In this document: positions 24,955 through 34,721 of the stretch, in pieces
Layout: the number at the start of each line of letters is the position of its first letter
How positions within the stretch are numbered: position 1 is the first letter of the stretch
NCBI GenBank assembly: GCA_026709935.1
Contig: JAPOSC010000004.1
Span: forward strand, 204,630-268,629
Source: Thiotrichales bacterium
GTDB lineage: Bacteria; Pseudomonadota; Gammaproteobacteria; HK1
DNA: 64,000 bases
Direction of reading: 5' to 3'
Position numbers and translations under genes: made by a program
The notes under the pieces: model-generated
Database searches by the model: none
The model's input: only the letters and a program-made list of their open reading frames with translations
What the model was told of the DNA's origin: nothing

Positions 24955-25851
24955 TCAGCGCGAGCGCAGCTTCGGGTCCAGCAGGTCGCGCAGGGCGTCG
25001 CCGAAGAGGTTGAACCCGAATACCGCCAGCGTGATGGCGAGGCCGGGGAAGATCGAGAGCCATGGCGCGCTCTCGATGAATTCCACCGCGGCCCCCTTGA
25101 GCATCAGTCCCCACGCCGGCGTCGGATCCTGCACGCCCATGCCGAGATAGGAGAGCACCGCCTCCAGCAGGATGGCCTGGCCGACGAAGTAGGTCAGCAT
25201 GATCAGAAACGGCGCCATCACGTTCGGGGCCATGTGGCGCAGGATGATGCGCGTGTGGCTGTACCCCAGGGCACGCGCGGCGTCCACGTAGGGGATCTCG
25301 CGAATCGAGAGCGCGCTGGAACGGACCACGCGGGCGCACTGCGGGATGAAGGGGACGATGATCGCGATGATCACGTTCTCTACCCCGGGCCCGAGAGTCG
25401 CGACCACCGCCAGCGCCATGATGATGAGCGGGAAGGCGAGGAAGATGTCCACGATCCGCTGGACGATCAGGTCGAACAGCCCGCCGAAGTAGGCGCTCGC
25501 GACGCCGATGACAAGGCCCGCGGTCGCGCCCACGAACGCGGAGACGAGCCCGATGAACAGTGCGGTGCGCGCCCCGTAGAGGACGCGGGTCAGGATGTCG
25601 CGGCCGAACTCGTCGGTGCCCATCAGGAACTGCCCCCCGGGCGGGGTGAGCATGTGCTGGAGGGAGGCGCGTTCGGGATCGAAGGGGGTGATGATTCCCG
25701 CCGTCGCCGCCGCGACCGCCATCAGGACCACGACGAAGGCGCCGGCGGTCCCGAGCGGCTGCTTTCGCGCGAGATCCCAGAGCCTTCGGCCGAGCGGCTT
25801 TCTGAACTCGTCGAGGTCGGTGGTGTCGATGAGGGCCTGGGGGGTCGCCAT
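24955..25851 (-). CDS. Peptide/nickel-type ABC transporter permease (DppC family)
   Basis: 298 residues and about 6 membrane spans. The N-terminal OppC segment is followed by FLMGTDEFGRDILTRVLYGA, the DppC hallmark. The ATPase-contact loop is PYVDAARALGYSHTRII. The C-terminus QDPTPAWGLMLKGAAVEFIE is typical. Last gene of a five-gene import operon read from 30770 downward. It forms the translocation channel with the DppB-like partner encoded 126 bases upstream. The imported solute is not known. Confidence 0.92.
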   Translation of the reverse strand: MATPQALIDTTDLDEFRKPLGRRLWDLARKQPLGTAGAFVVVLMAVAAATAGIITPFDPERASLQHMLTPPGGQFLMGTDEFGRDILTRVLYGARTALFIGLVSAFVGATAGLVIGVASAYFGGLFDLIVQRIVDIFLAFPLIIMALAVVATLGPGVENVIIAIIVPFIPQCARVVRSSALSIREIPYVDAARALGYSHTRIILRHMAPNVMAPFLIMLTYFVGQAILLEAVLSYLGMGVQDPTPAWGLMLKGAAVEFIESAPWLSIFPGLAITLAVFGFNLFGDALRDLLDPKLRSR

Positions 25852-25977
25852 GATTCCCGTCCTAGTGTCGTGTCCTGCGGATACGCGCTCTGCAAGATAG
25901 CCCTGATGGTTTCCAGGGCCTTGTTTTATTTGACATGTTTCGTGAATTTACATGCGGGCCCGAAGGGCATGGCACTA

Positions 25978-26958
25978 CTAGCTGTAGCGGATGCGCGGGT
26001 CCAGCCACGCGTAGAGGACGTCCACCACCAGGTTCGTCAACAGGAAGATCACCACCACCAGCATCACCAGGTGCTGGGTCAGAGCGAAATCCTGATTGCC
26101 GACCGAGTCCACGAACAGCTTTCCGATGCCGTTCAGGTTGAAGACCTGCTCGGTGACCACGAGTCCACCCATGAGGAAGGCGAACTCGATGGCGATGATC
26201 GTCACCACCGGGAGCATCGCGTTTTTCAGTGCATGCCGGTTGATGACCACCCGCTCGATGAGTCCCTTCGCGCGGGCGGTGCGCACGTAGTCCTCGCGCA
26301 GCACTTCCAGCATCGCGGAGCGGGTCATGCGGGTGGCGACCGCCGAGTACCGGTAGCCGGTGGCGACGGCGGGCCAGATGAGCTGCGCGAGGTTGCCGAT
26401 CGGATCCTCGAACGGGGAGACGTAGTTGATGGGTGGCATCCACCCCGAGCCGAACCAGGCCTGGGTGACGATCAGCAGCCCCAGGATGATCATGATGCCG
26501 AGCCAGAACGAGGGCATCGCGATACCCGCGATGCTGAACGCACGCACCCCGTAGTCGATCCAGGTGTCCTGCTTGACCGCCGAGAGGATGCCGAGCGGCA
26601 GCGCGATGATCACCGCGACCAGGGTCGCCATGATCGCGAGTTGCATCGAGAGTTTGAAGCGCACCTGGATCTCGTGCACGACAGGCTGGCCGGTCCACAT
26701 CGACCGGCCGAGGTCGCCGGTGAAGTAGCCGCCGACGAAGTCGACGAACTGTTCGTGCAGCGAGTCGTCGAGACCGAGGTCCGCACGACACAGATCGATC
26801 TCCTCCTGCGAAACGTACAGTCCGGTGCCCGCGAGGCGGACCTCGCACACATCGCCGGGAAGCATGCGGAGCAGGAAGAAGACAAGGAGTGCCGCCCCGA
26901 TCAGGGTCGGGATCATCAGCAGCAGGCGCTTCAGGACGTACTGGTACATGGGCTTCAC
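25978..26958 (-). CDS. Peptide/nickel-type ABC transporter permease (DppB family)
   Basis: 326 residues beginning MYQYVLKRLLLMIPTLIGAA after MKP, the usual DppB opening. RMLPGDVCEVRL, then LGLDDSLHEQFVDFVGGYF and TGDLGRSMWTGQPV are conserved periplasmic features. The EAA loop is EDYVRTARAKGLIERVVI. It ends with VDVLYAWLDPRIRYS. It pairs with the DppC-like permease and is preceded by the solute-binding protein gene, whose stop is 48 bases upstream. Confidence 0.93.
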   Translation of the reverse strand: MKPMYQYVLKRLLLMIPTLIGAALLVFFLLRMLPGDVCEVRLAGTGLYVSQEEIDLCRADLGLDDSLHEQFVDFVGGYFTGDLGRSMWTGQPVVHEIQVRFKLSMQLAIMATLVAVIIALPLGILSAVKQDTWIDYGVRAFSIAGIAMPSFWLGIMIILGLLIVTQAWFGSGWMPPINYVSPFEDPIGNLAQLIWPAVATGYRYSAVATRMTRSAMLEVLREDYVRTARAKGLIERVVINRHALKNAMLPVVTIIAIEFAFLMGGLVVTEQVFNLNGIGKLFVDSVGNQDFALTQHLVMLVVVIFLLTNLVVDVLYAWLDPRIRYS

Positions 26959-27005
26959 CGCGGCCGGCGCCCCGTGAGTGGGGGCGCCGGCACTCGGGTT
27001 TCACA

Positions 27006-28652
27006 TCACATCAGCGACTTGTCGAGCCAGACATTGTCGAGCTGCTGGTTGAGGTAGTGGCTGGGAGCAATCTTCCACCCCTTCACGTAGGAGCGATGGG
27101 GATTGATCTTGTACCACCACAGGGTCACGCCCAGATGGGCCTGCTCGTCGAGGGCGATTCGCTCGTACTTGCGCATGATGGTGCGCTGCTCGTCGAACGT
27201 CGGGGCCCGGGCAAGCTCGGTGTAGAGATCCTCAAGCGCCTGGTCCTCGTAATTCGCATAGTTGTTGCCCGCGCTGCCGAGGAACTTGGTGACGTCGGCG
27301 ATGGGGTTGACGACCGACTGGCAGTTGAAGTCGACGGAGACGTCGAACTCCCCGGAGTTGCGCAGCACCGCGTAGAACTGCGGGCTCGGCCGCACCTGCT
27401 GCTCGGTCTTCAAGCCGATCTGCGCCCACTGGTCGATGAGCCAGGTGCCAACGACCTTGTACGGCTGATCGACGCCGCGATTGTTGTAGTCGATGGTCAG
27501 ATCGGTCACGCCCGCCTCTTCGAGCAGGGCGCGGGCCTGCGCGCGGGACGCTTCGATGTCACGGCCGTAGCCTGCGAGCTGCTCCAGCTCCGCGTCGGTC
27601 GCGGCCAGCGGATGACCGGGGAAGACCACCCCACCCACCGTCTTCACGATCGCGATGCGGGACAGGTATTCCGAACCACCCCAGCGGTCCACCGCAAGGG
27701 AGAGGGCGCGGCGCACCCGCGGATCGTCGAAGGGCTTGCGCTCGTGGTTCGGGGTGTAGAGGAGCACGCAGTTCCAGTCGCTCTCCTGAACCATGATCTT
27801 GTCACCGAGCGCTTTCACCAGATCGTCGCGGGCCTGCGGAGGAAAGCCGCGGAACTCGATGGCGGCCCGGTCGCCGCGGATCGCCTGGATGCGTACCGCC
27901 ATGTCTCTGGCGATGATGGCCCGGAAGCCGTCGAGATGGGGCTGTCCTTCGTGGTGGTAGTTCTCGTTCTTCGCCCCGTCCACGAATGCCCCGGGCTGAT
28001 GCTCCACGAATTTGAACGGGCCGGTGCCGTTCACGTTGTCCTTGTGCCAGTCGTAGCCGTGCTCCTCCAGATCCTTCTTGCTGTAGATCCAGTTGAACGG
28101 CGTCGCGAGCGCCGGCATGAAGGCGCCGGAGGCGAACTTCAGATTGAACACGATGGTGGTGTCGTCGGGCGCTTCCACCGACTCGACCATGTTGAAGAAC
28201 GTCTTGCGTGAACTCGGCACACCCTCCGGCGGGAAGATGATCTTGTCGTAGCTCGCCTTGACGTCCTGCGCGGTCATCGGCTGTCCGTCGTGGAAGGTCA
28301 CGCCTTCCTTCACCTTGAAGGTGTAAGTCTTGCCGCCGTTGGTCGGCTCCGGGATGCCTCCGACGCAGAGATCGCACACGAAGTCCGAGGACTGGGGATC
28401 CTCCGGATTGACCCGGATCAGCAGACTGTAGAACGGTGCGTAGGGGTGAATGAGCGCATAGGTCTGCTCCCGGTGCCCGTCCTTCGACGGCGCTTCGCCA
28501 GCGACAACGAAGTTCAGGGTGCCGCCATTCTGCGCCTCCTCCGCGATCACGATCTGGGCCGAGAGACCAAGACCCATCGCGCCGCCGAGCAGCAGCGATG
28601 CGACGGTCCCGGCCCTTGCCCGGGCCCTGAAGCCCGATACGTAGTTCTTCAT
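27006..28652 (-). CDS. Peptide/nickel-type ABC solute-binding protein (SBP_bac_5)
   Basis: 548 residues from the ATG at 28652, with a very strong AAAGGAGG upstream. The signal peptide MKNYVSGFRARARAGTVASL and a hydrophobic stretch end near VIAEEAQNG. The family pattern is present: GGTLNFVVAG, TYTFKVKEGVTFHDGQPMTA, VKASYDKIIF, NGTGPFKFVE and DPRVRRALSLAVDR. It delivers peptides or other solutes to the DppBC permease. An internal position between ATPase and permease genes is unusual but seen. The ligand cannot be predicted. Confidence 0.92.
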   Translation of the reverse strand: MKNYVSGFRARARAGTVASLLLGGAMGLGLSAQIVIAEEAQNGGTLNFVVAGEAPSKDGHREQTYALIHPYAPFYSLLIRVNPEDPQSSDFVCDLCVGGIPEPTNGGKTYTFKVKEGVTFHDGQPMTAQDVKASYDKIIFPPEGVPSSRKTFFNMVESVEAPDDTTIVFNLKFASGAFMPALATPFNWIYSKKDLEEHGYDWHKDNVNGTGPFKFVEHQPGAFVDGAKNENYHHEGQPHLDGFRAIIARDMAVRIQAIRGDRAAIEFRGFPPQARDDLVKALGDKIMVQESDWNCVLLYTPNHERKPFDDPRVRRALSLAVDRWGGSEYLSRIAIVKTVGGVVFPGHPLAATDAELEQLAGYGRDIEASRAQARALLEEAGVTDLTIDYNNRGVDQPYKVVGTWLIDQWAQIGLKTEQQVRPSPQFYAVLRNSGEFDVSVDFNCQSVVNPIADVTKFLGSAGNNYANYEDQALEDLYTELARAPTFDEQRTIMRKYERIALDEQAHLGVTLWWYKINPHRSYVKGWKIAPSHYLNQQLDNVWLDKSLM

Positions 28653-28740
28653 CCTTCCTTCCTCCTTTGTCGGTTGTTGACAGTTCCATTGCACTTCGTT
28701 GCATGCCGCCGGTCCATCGGCGGCACTTGCGAATCACACC

Positions 28741-29772
28741 TCACGAGACCTCCGTGCAGGCCACCCAGTGCCCGGGGCGCAGCTCGCGCAGCTCCGGCAG
28801 GGCGCCGCGGCACCCGTCCACCGCCAGCGTGCAGCGCGGATGGAACACGCATCCGGGCGGGGGATTGAGCGGACTCGGAACCTCGCCCTTCAGGGTCTGG
28901 TGGGCGCGCTCGGCCTCGACCCTGGGGTCGGGGATGGGCACCGCCGAGAGCAGCGCCCGGGTATACGGATGCAGAGGGTTGTCGAACAGCTCGTCCGACT
29001 CGGCCAGCTCGACGATCTTGCCGAGGTACATCACCGCCACCCGATCGCACAGGTGATGCACGACGCTCAAATCATGCGCGATGAAGAGGTAGGTGAGGTC
29101 GAATTCCTCCCGAAGATCCTCCAGCAGGTTGATGACCTGGGCCTGGATGGAGACATCAAGCGCCGACACCGCCTCGTCACAGATGATGAAGTCCGGGTTC
29201 AGGCACAGCGCGCGGGCGATGCCCACCCGCTGGCGCTGCCCGCCGCTCATCTCGTGCGGGTAGCGGTCCGCGAACTTCGCGGGCAGCCCGCAGACCCCGA
29301 GAAGCTCGGCAACGCGCTGCTTGCGCCGGTTCGGGTCCGGCTCGATGCCGTGGACGCGCATCGGCTCGCCCAGAATGGAGCCGACCTTCATGCGGGGATT
29401 CAGCGAGCTGTACGGATCCTGGAAGATGACCTGGACCTTGCGCCGCCACGGGGTCAGCTCCTGGTTCGAGAGCTGCTCCAGGTTGACCCCCTCGAACACG
29501 ACTTCCCCCGAGGTCGGGCGGTCGAGCTGGAGCACGCAGCGGCCGGTGGTGGTCTTGCCGCAGCCCGACTCTCCCACGAGCCCGAGGGTCTCGCCCTTGC
29601 GGATGTCGAAGCTCACGCCGTCGACCGCCTTGACGTTGCCGACGGTCTTCTGGAACACCAGTCCCTCGGTGACCGGGAAGTACTTCCTGAGGTTTCTCAC
29701 CTCGAGAATGGTCTCGCCCCTGGCGATGCCGCCGCCGGCAGCCGGTTCGGGGGCGGCGGCCGGCGCGTTCAT
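28741..29772 (-). CDS. Peptide/nickel-type ABC ATPase (DppF family)
   Basis: 343 residues. Walker A is GESGCGKTT, the signature SGGQRQRV and Walker [13 protein letters not shown]. The Q-loop is [17 protein letters not shown]. The C-terminal oligopeptide-transporter extension has [18 protein letters not shown] with conserved Cys. The start overlaps the stop of the DppD-like gene (ATGA), so the two ATPases are coupled and likely form a heterodimer. The N-terminus is Ala-rich before [11 protein letters not shown]. Confidence 0.94.
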   Translation of the reverse strand: MNAPAAAPEPAAGGGIARGETILEVRNLRKYFPVTEGLVFQKTVGNVKAVDGVSFDIRKGETLGLVGESGCGKTTTGRCVLQLDRPTSGEVVFEGVNLEQLSNQELTPWRRKVQVIFQDPYSSLNPRMKVGSILGEPMRVHGIEPDPNRRKQRVAELLGVCGLPAKFADRYPHEMSGGQRQRVGIARALCLNPDFIICDEAVSALDVSIQAQVINLLEDLREEFDLTYLFIAHDLSVVHHLCDRVAVMYLGKIVELAESDELFDNPLHPYTRALLSAVPIPDPRVEAERAHQTLKGEVPSPLNPPPGCVFHPRCTLAVDGCRGALPELRELRPGHWVACTEVS

Positions 29773-30770
29773 GCGGTGCTTGCCTCGTCGAGTTGCAGCT
29801 CATGGGCGCGGAAGCAGGCGGCGATCTGGCCGTCACCGACCGTCTCCAGCGCGGGGAACGACCGGGCGCACGCATCCACCGCCCACCGGCAGCGTGGCCG
29901 GTACGAGCAGCCGCCGTCGAGTCGCGTCAGGTCCGGGGGCTGGCCCTCGATCGGCACCAGGCGCTTGCCGCGGCGCACGTCCATGCGCGGCACCGAGTTC
30001 AGCAGCCCGATGGTGTAGGGGTGGTGCGGGTGGTGATAGACCTGATCCGCGGTTCCGGATTCCACGATTCGGCCCGCGTACATCACGATGACCCGTTCGG
30101 CGTAGCGGGCGACAACGCCGAGATTGTGGGTGATCACGATGAGCGCCACCCCCATCTGCTTGGTGAGATTGCGCATGAGTTCCAGGATCTGGGCCTGGAT
30201 CGTCACGTCGAGCGCGGTGGTCGGTTCATCGGCGATGATGAGTCTGGGGTTGCACGAGAGCGCCAGCGCGATCATCACCCGCTGGCGCATGCCGCCGCTG
30301 AAGTGATGCGGGTACTGCTTCAGGCGCCGCTCCGGCTCGCCGATGCCGACCATTCCGAGAAGTTCGACCGCCCGCCGATCGGCCTCGCTCTGACCGAGCC
30401 CGAGGTGCAGCATCATCGTCTCGGTGAGCTGCAGCCCGATGGTGAGCACCGGGTTGAGCGAGGTCATGGGCTCCTGGAACACCATGGAGATCTGCCCGCC
30501 GCGGACGTGGCGGATTTCGGCGTCGCTCATGGCGAGGATGTCCTGACCGCCGAAGACGATCCGGCTGCCCTCGACGATCTCACCCGGCGGATTCGGAATG
30601 AGCCGCAGGATCGACATCGCCCCGACCGACTTGCCGCAGCCGGACTCGCCCACGATCGCTACCGTCTCGCCCTCGCTCACCTCGTAGGTGATGCCGTCGA
30701 CGGCCTTCACCGTGCCTTCGGTGGTGTGGAACTGCGTGCGAAGGTTCTCGACTTCGAGGAGCTTGGGCAC
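29769..30770 (-). CDS. Peptide/nickel-type ABC ATPase (DppD family)
   Basis: 333 residues from the GTG at 30770, which gives [14 protein letters not shown], the family start; AGAGG lies about 8 bases before. The frame is open to 30884, but the extra residues are not conserved. Walker A GESGCGKS, signature SGGMRQRV and Walker [13 protein letters not shown] are intact. [19 protein letters not shown] is the OppD/DppD C-terminal extension. First gene of the transporter operon. No regulator is next to it. Confidence 0.93.
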   Translation of the reverse strand: MPKLLEVENLRTQFHTTEGTVKAVDGITYEVSEGETVAIVGESGCGKSVGAMSILRLIPNPPGEIVEGSRIVFGGQDILAMSDAEIRHVRGGQISMVFQEPMTSLNPVLTIGLQLTETMMLHLGLGQSEADRRAVELLGMVGIGEPERRLKQYPHHFSGGMRQRVMIALALSCNPRLIIADEPTTALDVTIQAQILELMRNLTKQMGVALIVITHNLGVVARYAERVIVMYAGRIVESGTADQVYHHPHHPYTIGLLNSVPRMDVRRGKRLVPIEGQPPDLTRLDGGCSYRPRCRWAVDACARSFPALETVGDGQIAACFRAHELQLDEASTA

Positions 30771-30990
30771 AGGGACGCCTCTGGGAACTGCCGGGTGGTC
30801 AGGTTGCCTGGTGCGCTCGTGATCCCCTCCACCGACGATGGGGCAGGGGGCGACCACGGTAGAAGCGGGCGTATCGAAAGTCAACGAGGCACCACGAGAG
30901 AAGGCAGTTTCCGCCGGCGCTCCGAAAGGGCGTCACACGGGGCGATTCGGGCGGGGAGCCGGGGGACAGTTCCCCTGGTGGTGCGTCCGC

Positions 30991-31166
30991 CTATCGCAGG
31001 TGACGGCGGTTACTCGCCGTGCTGCCCGGGCCCGAATGTTTCATGTTGCATCCTCCGTCCGGGTTGCGATTTCGTGTCCCGCACCGTGGACGGTCCACAC
31101 GGTAGCGCTGATGCAGCGCGGAGGTCCAAGATCGAACTCTCATGGACCGGATAGGAATTTCCCATG
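30991..31166 (-). pseudogene. Leader and first codons of a lost Calx-beta-like secreted protein gene
   Basis: Read on the minus strand, 31166 to about 31030 matches the leader of the gene at 58023. Both contain AAATTCCTATCC, CATGAGA.TTCGATCTTGGACC, a GCGCTAC.G..TG..CCGTCCACG block, GCGGGAC/GTGGGAC, a GGAGGA ribosome site, and ATGAAACATTCG. Here the frame MKHSGPGSTASNRRHLR stops after 17 codons (ATG at 31044). This is the 5' relic of a sister gene. The MFS gene on the other strand begins at 31164, at the edge of this leader. Confidence 0.7.
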
Positions 31167-32336
31167 CTTTCCTCCCGTCGCGGCTCGTCGCGCCCGATCC
31201 TCGCGTCGTGCTCGACCGCCCATGCCGCCCACGATGGCCTGGCCGAGGCCCTGCTCGTGCTCCTGCCACTGTGGGCGCAGGCCTTCGGTTTGTCCCTGAC
31301 ACAGACCGGGGCGCTGAAGAGCGCGTTCTACGCCGCCATGAGCGCGGGTCAAATCCCGTTCGGTCTCGCCTCCGAACGGCTTGGTGAACGCCGCCTCCTC
31401 GCGCTGGGCACCCTGGGCACCGCCGTGGGCTGGCTGTTGCTGGCCGAGGCGGACGGATTTCGGGCTCTGCTGCTCGCGGTGCTGGTGGCCGGACTCGGTT
31501 CGAGCGTGCAGCATCCGCTCGCGTCGAGCCTGGTGAGCCGCGTGCATCGAGGCGATCGGGCGCGGGCGGCGCTCGGCGTGTACAACTTCGCCGGGGACGC
31601 CGGCAAGGCAGTCGTTCCCGCCCTCCTCGCGGTCGGCATCGGGGTGGCCGGCTGGCGGATGTCCTCGTGGTCGTGCGGCGTTGCGATGGCCGTCGTCGCG
31701 CTCGGGGTGCATCTGTCGCTGCAGCGTTTCCTGTCCGGCGAGAAGACGCCCGAATCGCCGACGGCCACGCCGCCGGGGTGGGGCATCACCCACCGTCGCG
31801 ACTTCACGCTCCTGAGCGCCATCGCGGTCATCGACGCCTCTTCGCGCAGCGGGTTCCTGCTGCTGGCGCCGTTTCTGATGGTGGAGAAGGGGTTGCCGGT
31901 CGAACAGGTGGGCTTCGGCGTCATGCTGATCTTCGCCGGCGGGGCGGCCGGAAAGTTCGCCTGCGGCTTCCTGGCAGAACGACTCGGAACCGTTCGCACC
32001 ATCGTGATCACCGAAGTGGCGACGGCCCTCGGCATCGTCGCCGCCGTCGCGGCGCCCATGAGTGCGCTCTGGGTGTTGCTCGCCCCGATCGGCCTCGCGC
32101 TCAACGGGACATCATCGGCCCTGTACGCCGCCGCCGGAGAGTTCGCGCACGAGAAGCGGCAGGCAAGGGCGTTCGGACTTTTCTATACGGTGACTACCGT
32201 CGCCTCCGCCGCCGCCCCGATCGCGGTCGGCGGGCTCGGCGACGCGATGGATCTCGCCACCGTCGTCGCCCTCGTCGCGGCCTGGACCGTGCTCGCGACG
32301 CCGCTTGCGCTCGCTCTGCGTTCGCCGCAACGGTGA
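31164..32336 (+). CDS. MFS transporter
   Basis: 390 residues with 11-12 membrane spans. MFS motif A is seen as GQIPFGLASERLGERRLLAL between TM2 and TM3, and again as GKFACGFLAERLGTVRTIVI in the second half. The overall form resembles the fosmidomycin-resistance-like and YNFM families. The likely start is the ATG at 31164, with AGGA in the upstream GGATAGGAATTTC, which is part of the relic leader on the other strand. The substrate is unknown. No partner gene is close by. Confidence 0.88.
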   Translation: MLSSRRGSSRPILASCSTAHAAHDGLAEALLVLLPLWAQAFGLSLTQTGALKSAFYAAMSAGQIPFGLASERLGERRLLALGTLGTAVGWLLLAEADGFRALLLAVLVAGLGSSVQHPLASSLVSRVHRGDRARAALGVYNFAGDAGKAVVPALLAVGIGVAGWRMSSWSCGVAMAVVALGVHLSLQRFLSGEKTPESPTATPPGWGITHRRDFTLLSAIAVIDASSRSGFLLLAPFLMVEKGLPVEQVGFGVMLIFAGGAAGKFACGFLAERLGTVRTIVITEVATALGIVAAVAAPMSALWVLLAPIGLALNGTSSALYAAAGEFAHEKRQARAFGLFYTVTTVASAAAPIAVGGLGDAMDLATVVALVAAWTVLATPLALALRSPQR

Positions 32337-32494
32337 CGCGCCGGCATCCGGCGCCGGACAGCGCAACGGCGCCCCGCACCGGGCGTCGGTCCGCCGCCGC
32401 CGATACGCTGAATGCCGACTTGAAGGAACGCGAGAAGTGCGGTCTACCGGAATTTCACCGATTCGCGAGGCTCCGTGCCCGCAGCCATGAACCA

Positions 32495-32732
32495 GTGAGA
32501 AATGCGTGTCGGGGCGTACGTGAAGGAGACGAGCATCCGGACGCATTTCTCACAGGCCCTCAAGTCGGAGCCATCCAGGCCCGAGCGGTTCTCCGAACCC
32601 TTGCCGAGAACAAGTGAGAAATGCGCGTCGGGGCGTACGTGAAGGAGACGAGCATCCGGACGCATTTCTCACAGGCCCTCAAGTCGGAGCCATCCAGGCC
32701 CGAGCGGTTCTCCGAACCCTTGCCGAGAACTG
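32495..32732. repeat. 119-bp unit repeated twice in tandem, carrying a palindrome
   Basis: Copies start at 32495 and 32614 and are almost identical over their full length. Each has the perfect inverted repeat GTGAGAAATGCG (or GAGAAATGCG) and CGCATTTCTCAC, arms about 35 bases apart. After the second copy, GGTGAAATTTCC at 32732 restarts a partial unit. It also pairs with GGAATTTCACC at about 32450. The repeats seem to have expanded inside an older hairpin between the convergent MFS and TRAP genes. Confidence 0.93.
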
Positions 32733-32746
32733 GTGAAATTTCCAGT

Positions 32747-34051
32747 CTAGTCCATGGTCGAGGGCAGCCAGGTCGCAATCTCGGGGAACAGGGTGAGCAG
32801 GAGCGCCCCGGTAAGCAGGAGCATGAAGAAGGGAAGCGCGGCGCGCGCGACGGTGAAGATGTTCAATCCCGTCAGCCCCTGGATCACGAAGAGGTTGAAG
32901 CCCAGGGGCGGGGTGATCTGGGCCATTTCGACCACGATGATGATGAAGATGCCGAACCACACCAGGTCGAACCCGACCGCGCTGACCAGCGGCAGAACGA
33001 CGGTCGCGGTCAGGACGATCATCGAGATTCCCTCGATGAAACATCCAAGGACGATGTAGAGAACGCAAAGAGCGGCGATCAGCGCATAGGGGTTCAGGTC
33101 CATGGCGCCGATCCACCCCGCGAGGGCTCGGGGCAGCCCGGTGTAGGCGAGGGAGGTGGTCAGAAACGCGGCGCCGGCCAGAATGAAGAAGATCATGCAC
33201 GAGAGGGTGGTCGCGCTGAGCAGACTCTCGAAGAACATTTTCCGATTGAGGCTGCGCGTCCATGCGGCCAGAACGAGGGCGCCGATGACGCCGCCGGCCG
33301 CCGCCTCGGTGGCGGTGGCGATGCCGAGGTAGATGGATCCGATGACGGCCAGAATCAGCGCCACCACCGGCAGGAGCCCGCCGGATCGGACGAGCTTCTC
33401 TCGCAGGCTCATCCGGGCGGCATCGCGCGGGCTGACCGCCGGGCGCACGATGGCCATGAACGCGAGATAGCCCATGAACAGGATGATCAGCATCGCTCCC
33501 GGCAGTACCCCGGCCAGAAACAGACGCACGATGGAGACGTCTGCGGCCACGCCGTACACGATCATGATGATCGAGGGTGGAATCAGCAGGCCGAGGGTGC
33601 CCGAACCGGCGAGGCTGCCGACGGAGAGGGTCCGGTCGTAGCCGTTTCTTTGCAGCTCCGGCAGCGACATCCGGCCGATGGTCGCGACGGTTGCCGCCGA
33701 CGATCCGCAGATCGCCGCGAAAATCCCGCACCCCAGAACGTTGACGTGCATCAACCGGCCCGGAAGCCAGCTCACCCACGGTGCGATACCACGGAACAGG
33801 ATTTCCGAAAGCCGGGCGCGAAAAAGGATCTCGCCCATCCAGATGAACAGGGGGAGCGCGGCCAGCGTCCACGATGCGGTGGTCTGCCACATCGAGGTCG
33901 CCAGCGACTTCTCGATCGGCACGGAGCTGAAGAACGCGAGCCCGACCCACCCTACCCCGAGCAGCGACAGCGCAATCCACACCCCGGTGCCGAGGAACGC
34001 GAACAGCGCGATGACCATCGTGATCGCGACCGCTGTCTGATCGGGAGTCAA
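32747..34051 (-). CDS. TRAP transporter large permease (DctM)
   Basis: 434 residues and about 12 membrane spans. DctM family segments are MWQTTASWTLAALPLFIWMG, AAICGSSAATVATIGRMSLP, LAGSGTLGLLIPPSIIMIVY and EMAQITPPLGFNLFVIQGLT, the conserved substrate/Na+ site loops. It works with the DctQ-like subunit encoded 42 bases upstream and the DctP-like binding protein. TRAP systems take up organic acids with Na+. The divergent HyuA/HyuB genes suggest a carboxylated or amide substrate, which is inference. Confidence 0.94.
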   Translation of the reverse strand: MTPDQTAVAITMVIALFAFLGTGVWIALSLLGVGWVGLAFFSSVPIEKSLATSMWQTTASWTLAALPLFIWMGEILFRARLSEILFRGIAPWVSWLPGRLMHVNVLGCGIFAAICGSSAATVATIGRMSLPELQRNGYDRTLSVGSLAGSGTLGLLIPPSIIMIVYGVAADVSIVRLFLAGVLPGAMLIILFMGYLAFMAIVRPAVSPRDAARMSLREKLVRSGGLLPVVALILAVIGSIYLGIATATEAAAGGVIGALVLAAWTRSLNRKMFFESLLSATTLSCMIFFILAGAAFLTTSLAYTGLPRALAGWIGAMDLNPYALIAALCVLYIVLGCFIEGISMIVLTATVVLPLVSAVGFDLVWFGIFIIIVVEMAQITPPLGFNLFVIQGLTGLNIFTVARAALPFFMLLLTGALLLTLFPEIATWLPSTMD

Positions 34052-34093
34052 CGGCGAGCGTCCTGGCTATGGTCCGGGCAGGGTCGACGCCGC

Positions 34094-34660
34094 TCAGGAC
34101 GTCCAGCGTTGGCTCTGGCCGCTCGCCCGTGACGCTTCGCCCGCGACCACATGCGCCGGCTGTCCACCCAGAAGCGAGACGACGAGATCGTCCATGATCG
34201 CGATTGCGAGCAGGAGCGAACCGACCGCGATGGACGACTGGGGGATCCAGATCGGAATGACGATCAGGTTCTGGGAAAGCTCTTCGAAGCGAAACGAATC
34301 CCGGATCATGTCGAACGCGGAATAGGTCATGTAGCTCGCGAGAAAGAGCGACACGAGGAGAATGAATATCTCGAGCAACCGGCGGCGCCACCCGACGAGC
34401 TGTTCGACCACGACGGTGACCCGGATGTGGCGGTTCTGCCGATACGTGTAGGCAAGGGGCAGGAACCCTGCGGCCACCACGCTCCACGCCGTCAGGTCAT
34501 CGGCGCCCTTGACCAGGATTCCCATCTCGCGCCCGGTGACCTGGGACACGATGAGGAGCCCGATGGCGACGATGGATCCCGCGCCCGCCAACGCGCCACC
34601 GAGGTACAGCGCGTTCAGAATTCGCCTCAGCATGGCTTGGAACCAACCCGCATTCGTCAC
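34094..34660 (-). CDS. TRAP transporter small permease (DctQ)
   Basis: 188 residues with four membrane spans. Conserved DctQ pattern: LTAWSVVAAGFLPLAYTYRQ, NRHIRVTVVVEQLVGWRRRL, and a late IPQSSIAVGSLLLAIAIMDD. It links to the DctM permease. It begins at the ATG at 34660. The 289 bases before it, up to the binding-protein gene, hold a palindrome. Confidence 0.9.
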   Translation of the reverse strand: MTNAGWFQAMLRRILNALYLGGALAGAGSIVAIGLLIVSQVTGREMGILVKGADDLTAWSVVAAGFLPLAYTYRQNRHIRVTVVVEQLVGWRRRLLEIFILLVSLFLASYMTYSAFDMIRDSFRFEELSQNLIVIPIWIPQSSIAVGSLLLAIAIMDDLVVSLLGGQPAHVVAGEASRASGQSQRWTS

Positions 34661-34721
34661 CGGCTCTCGACAAGGACCGGAGGATCGCTCAGGCCCGGAC
34701 GGCTCCGGTTGAAACCCCCGC

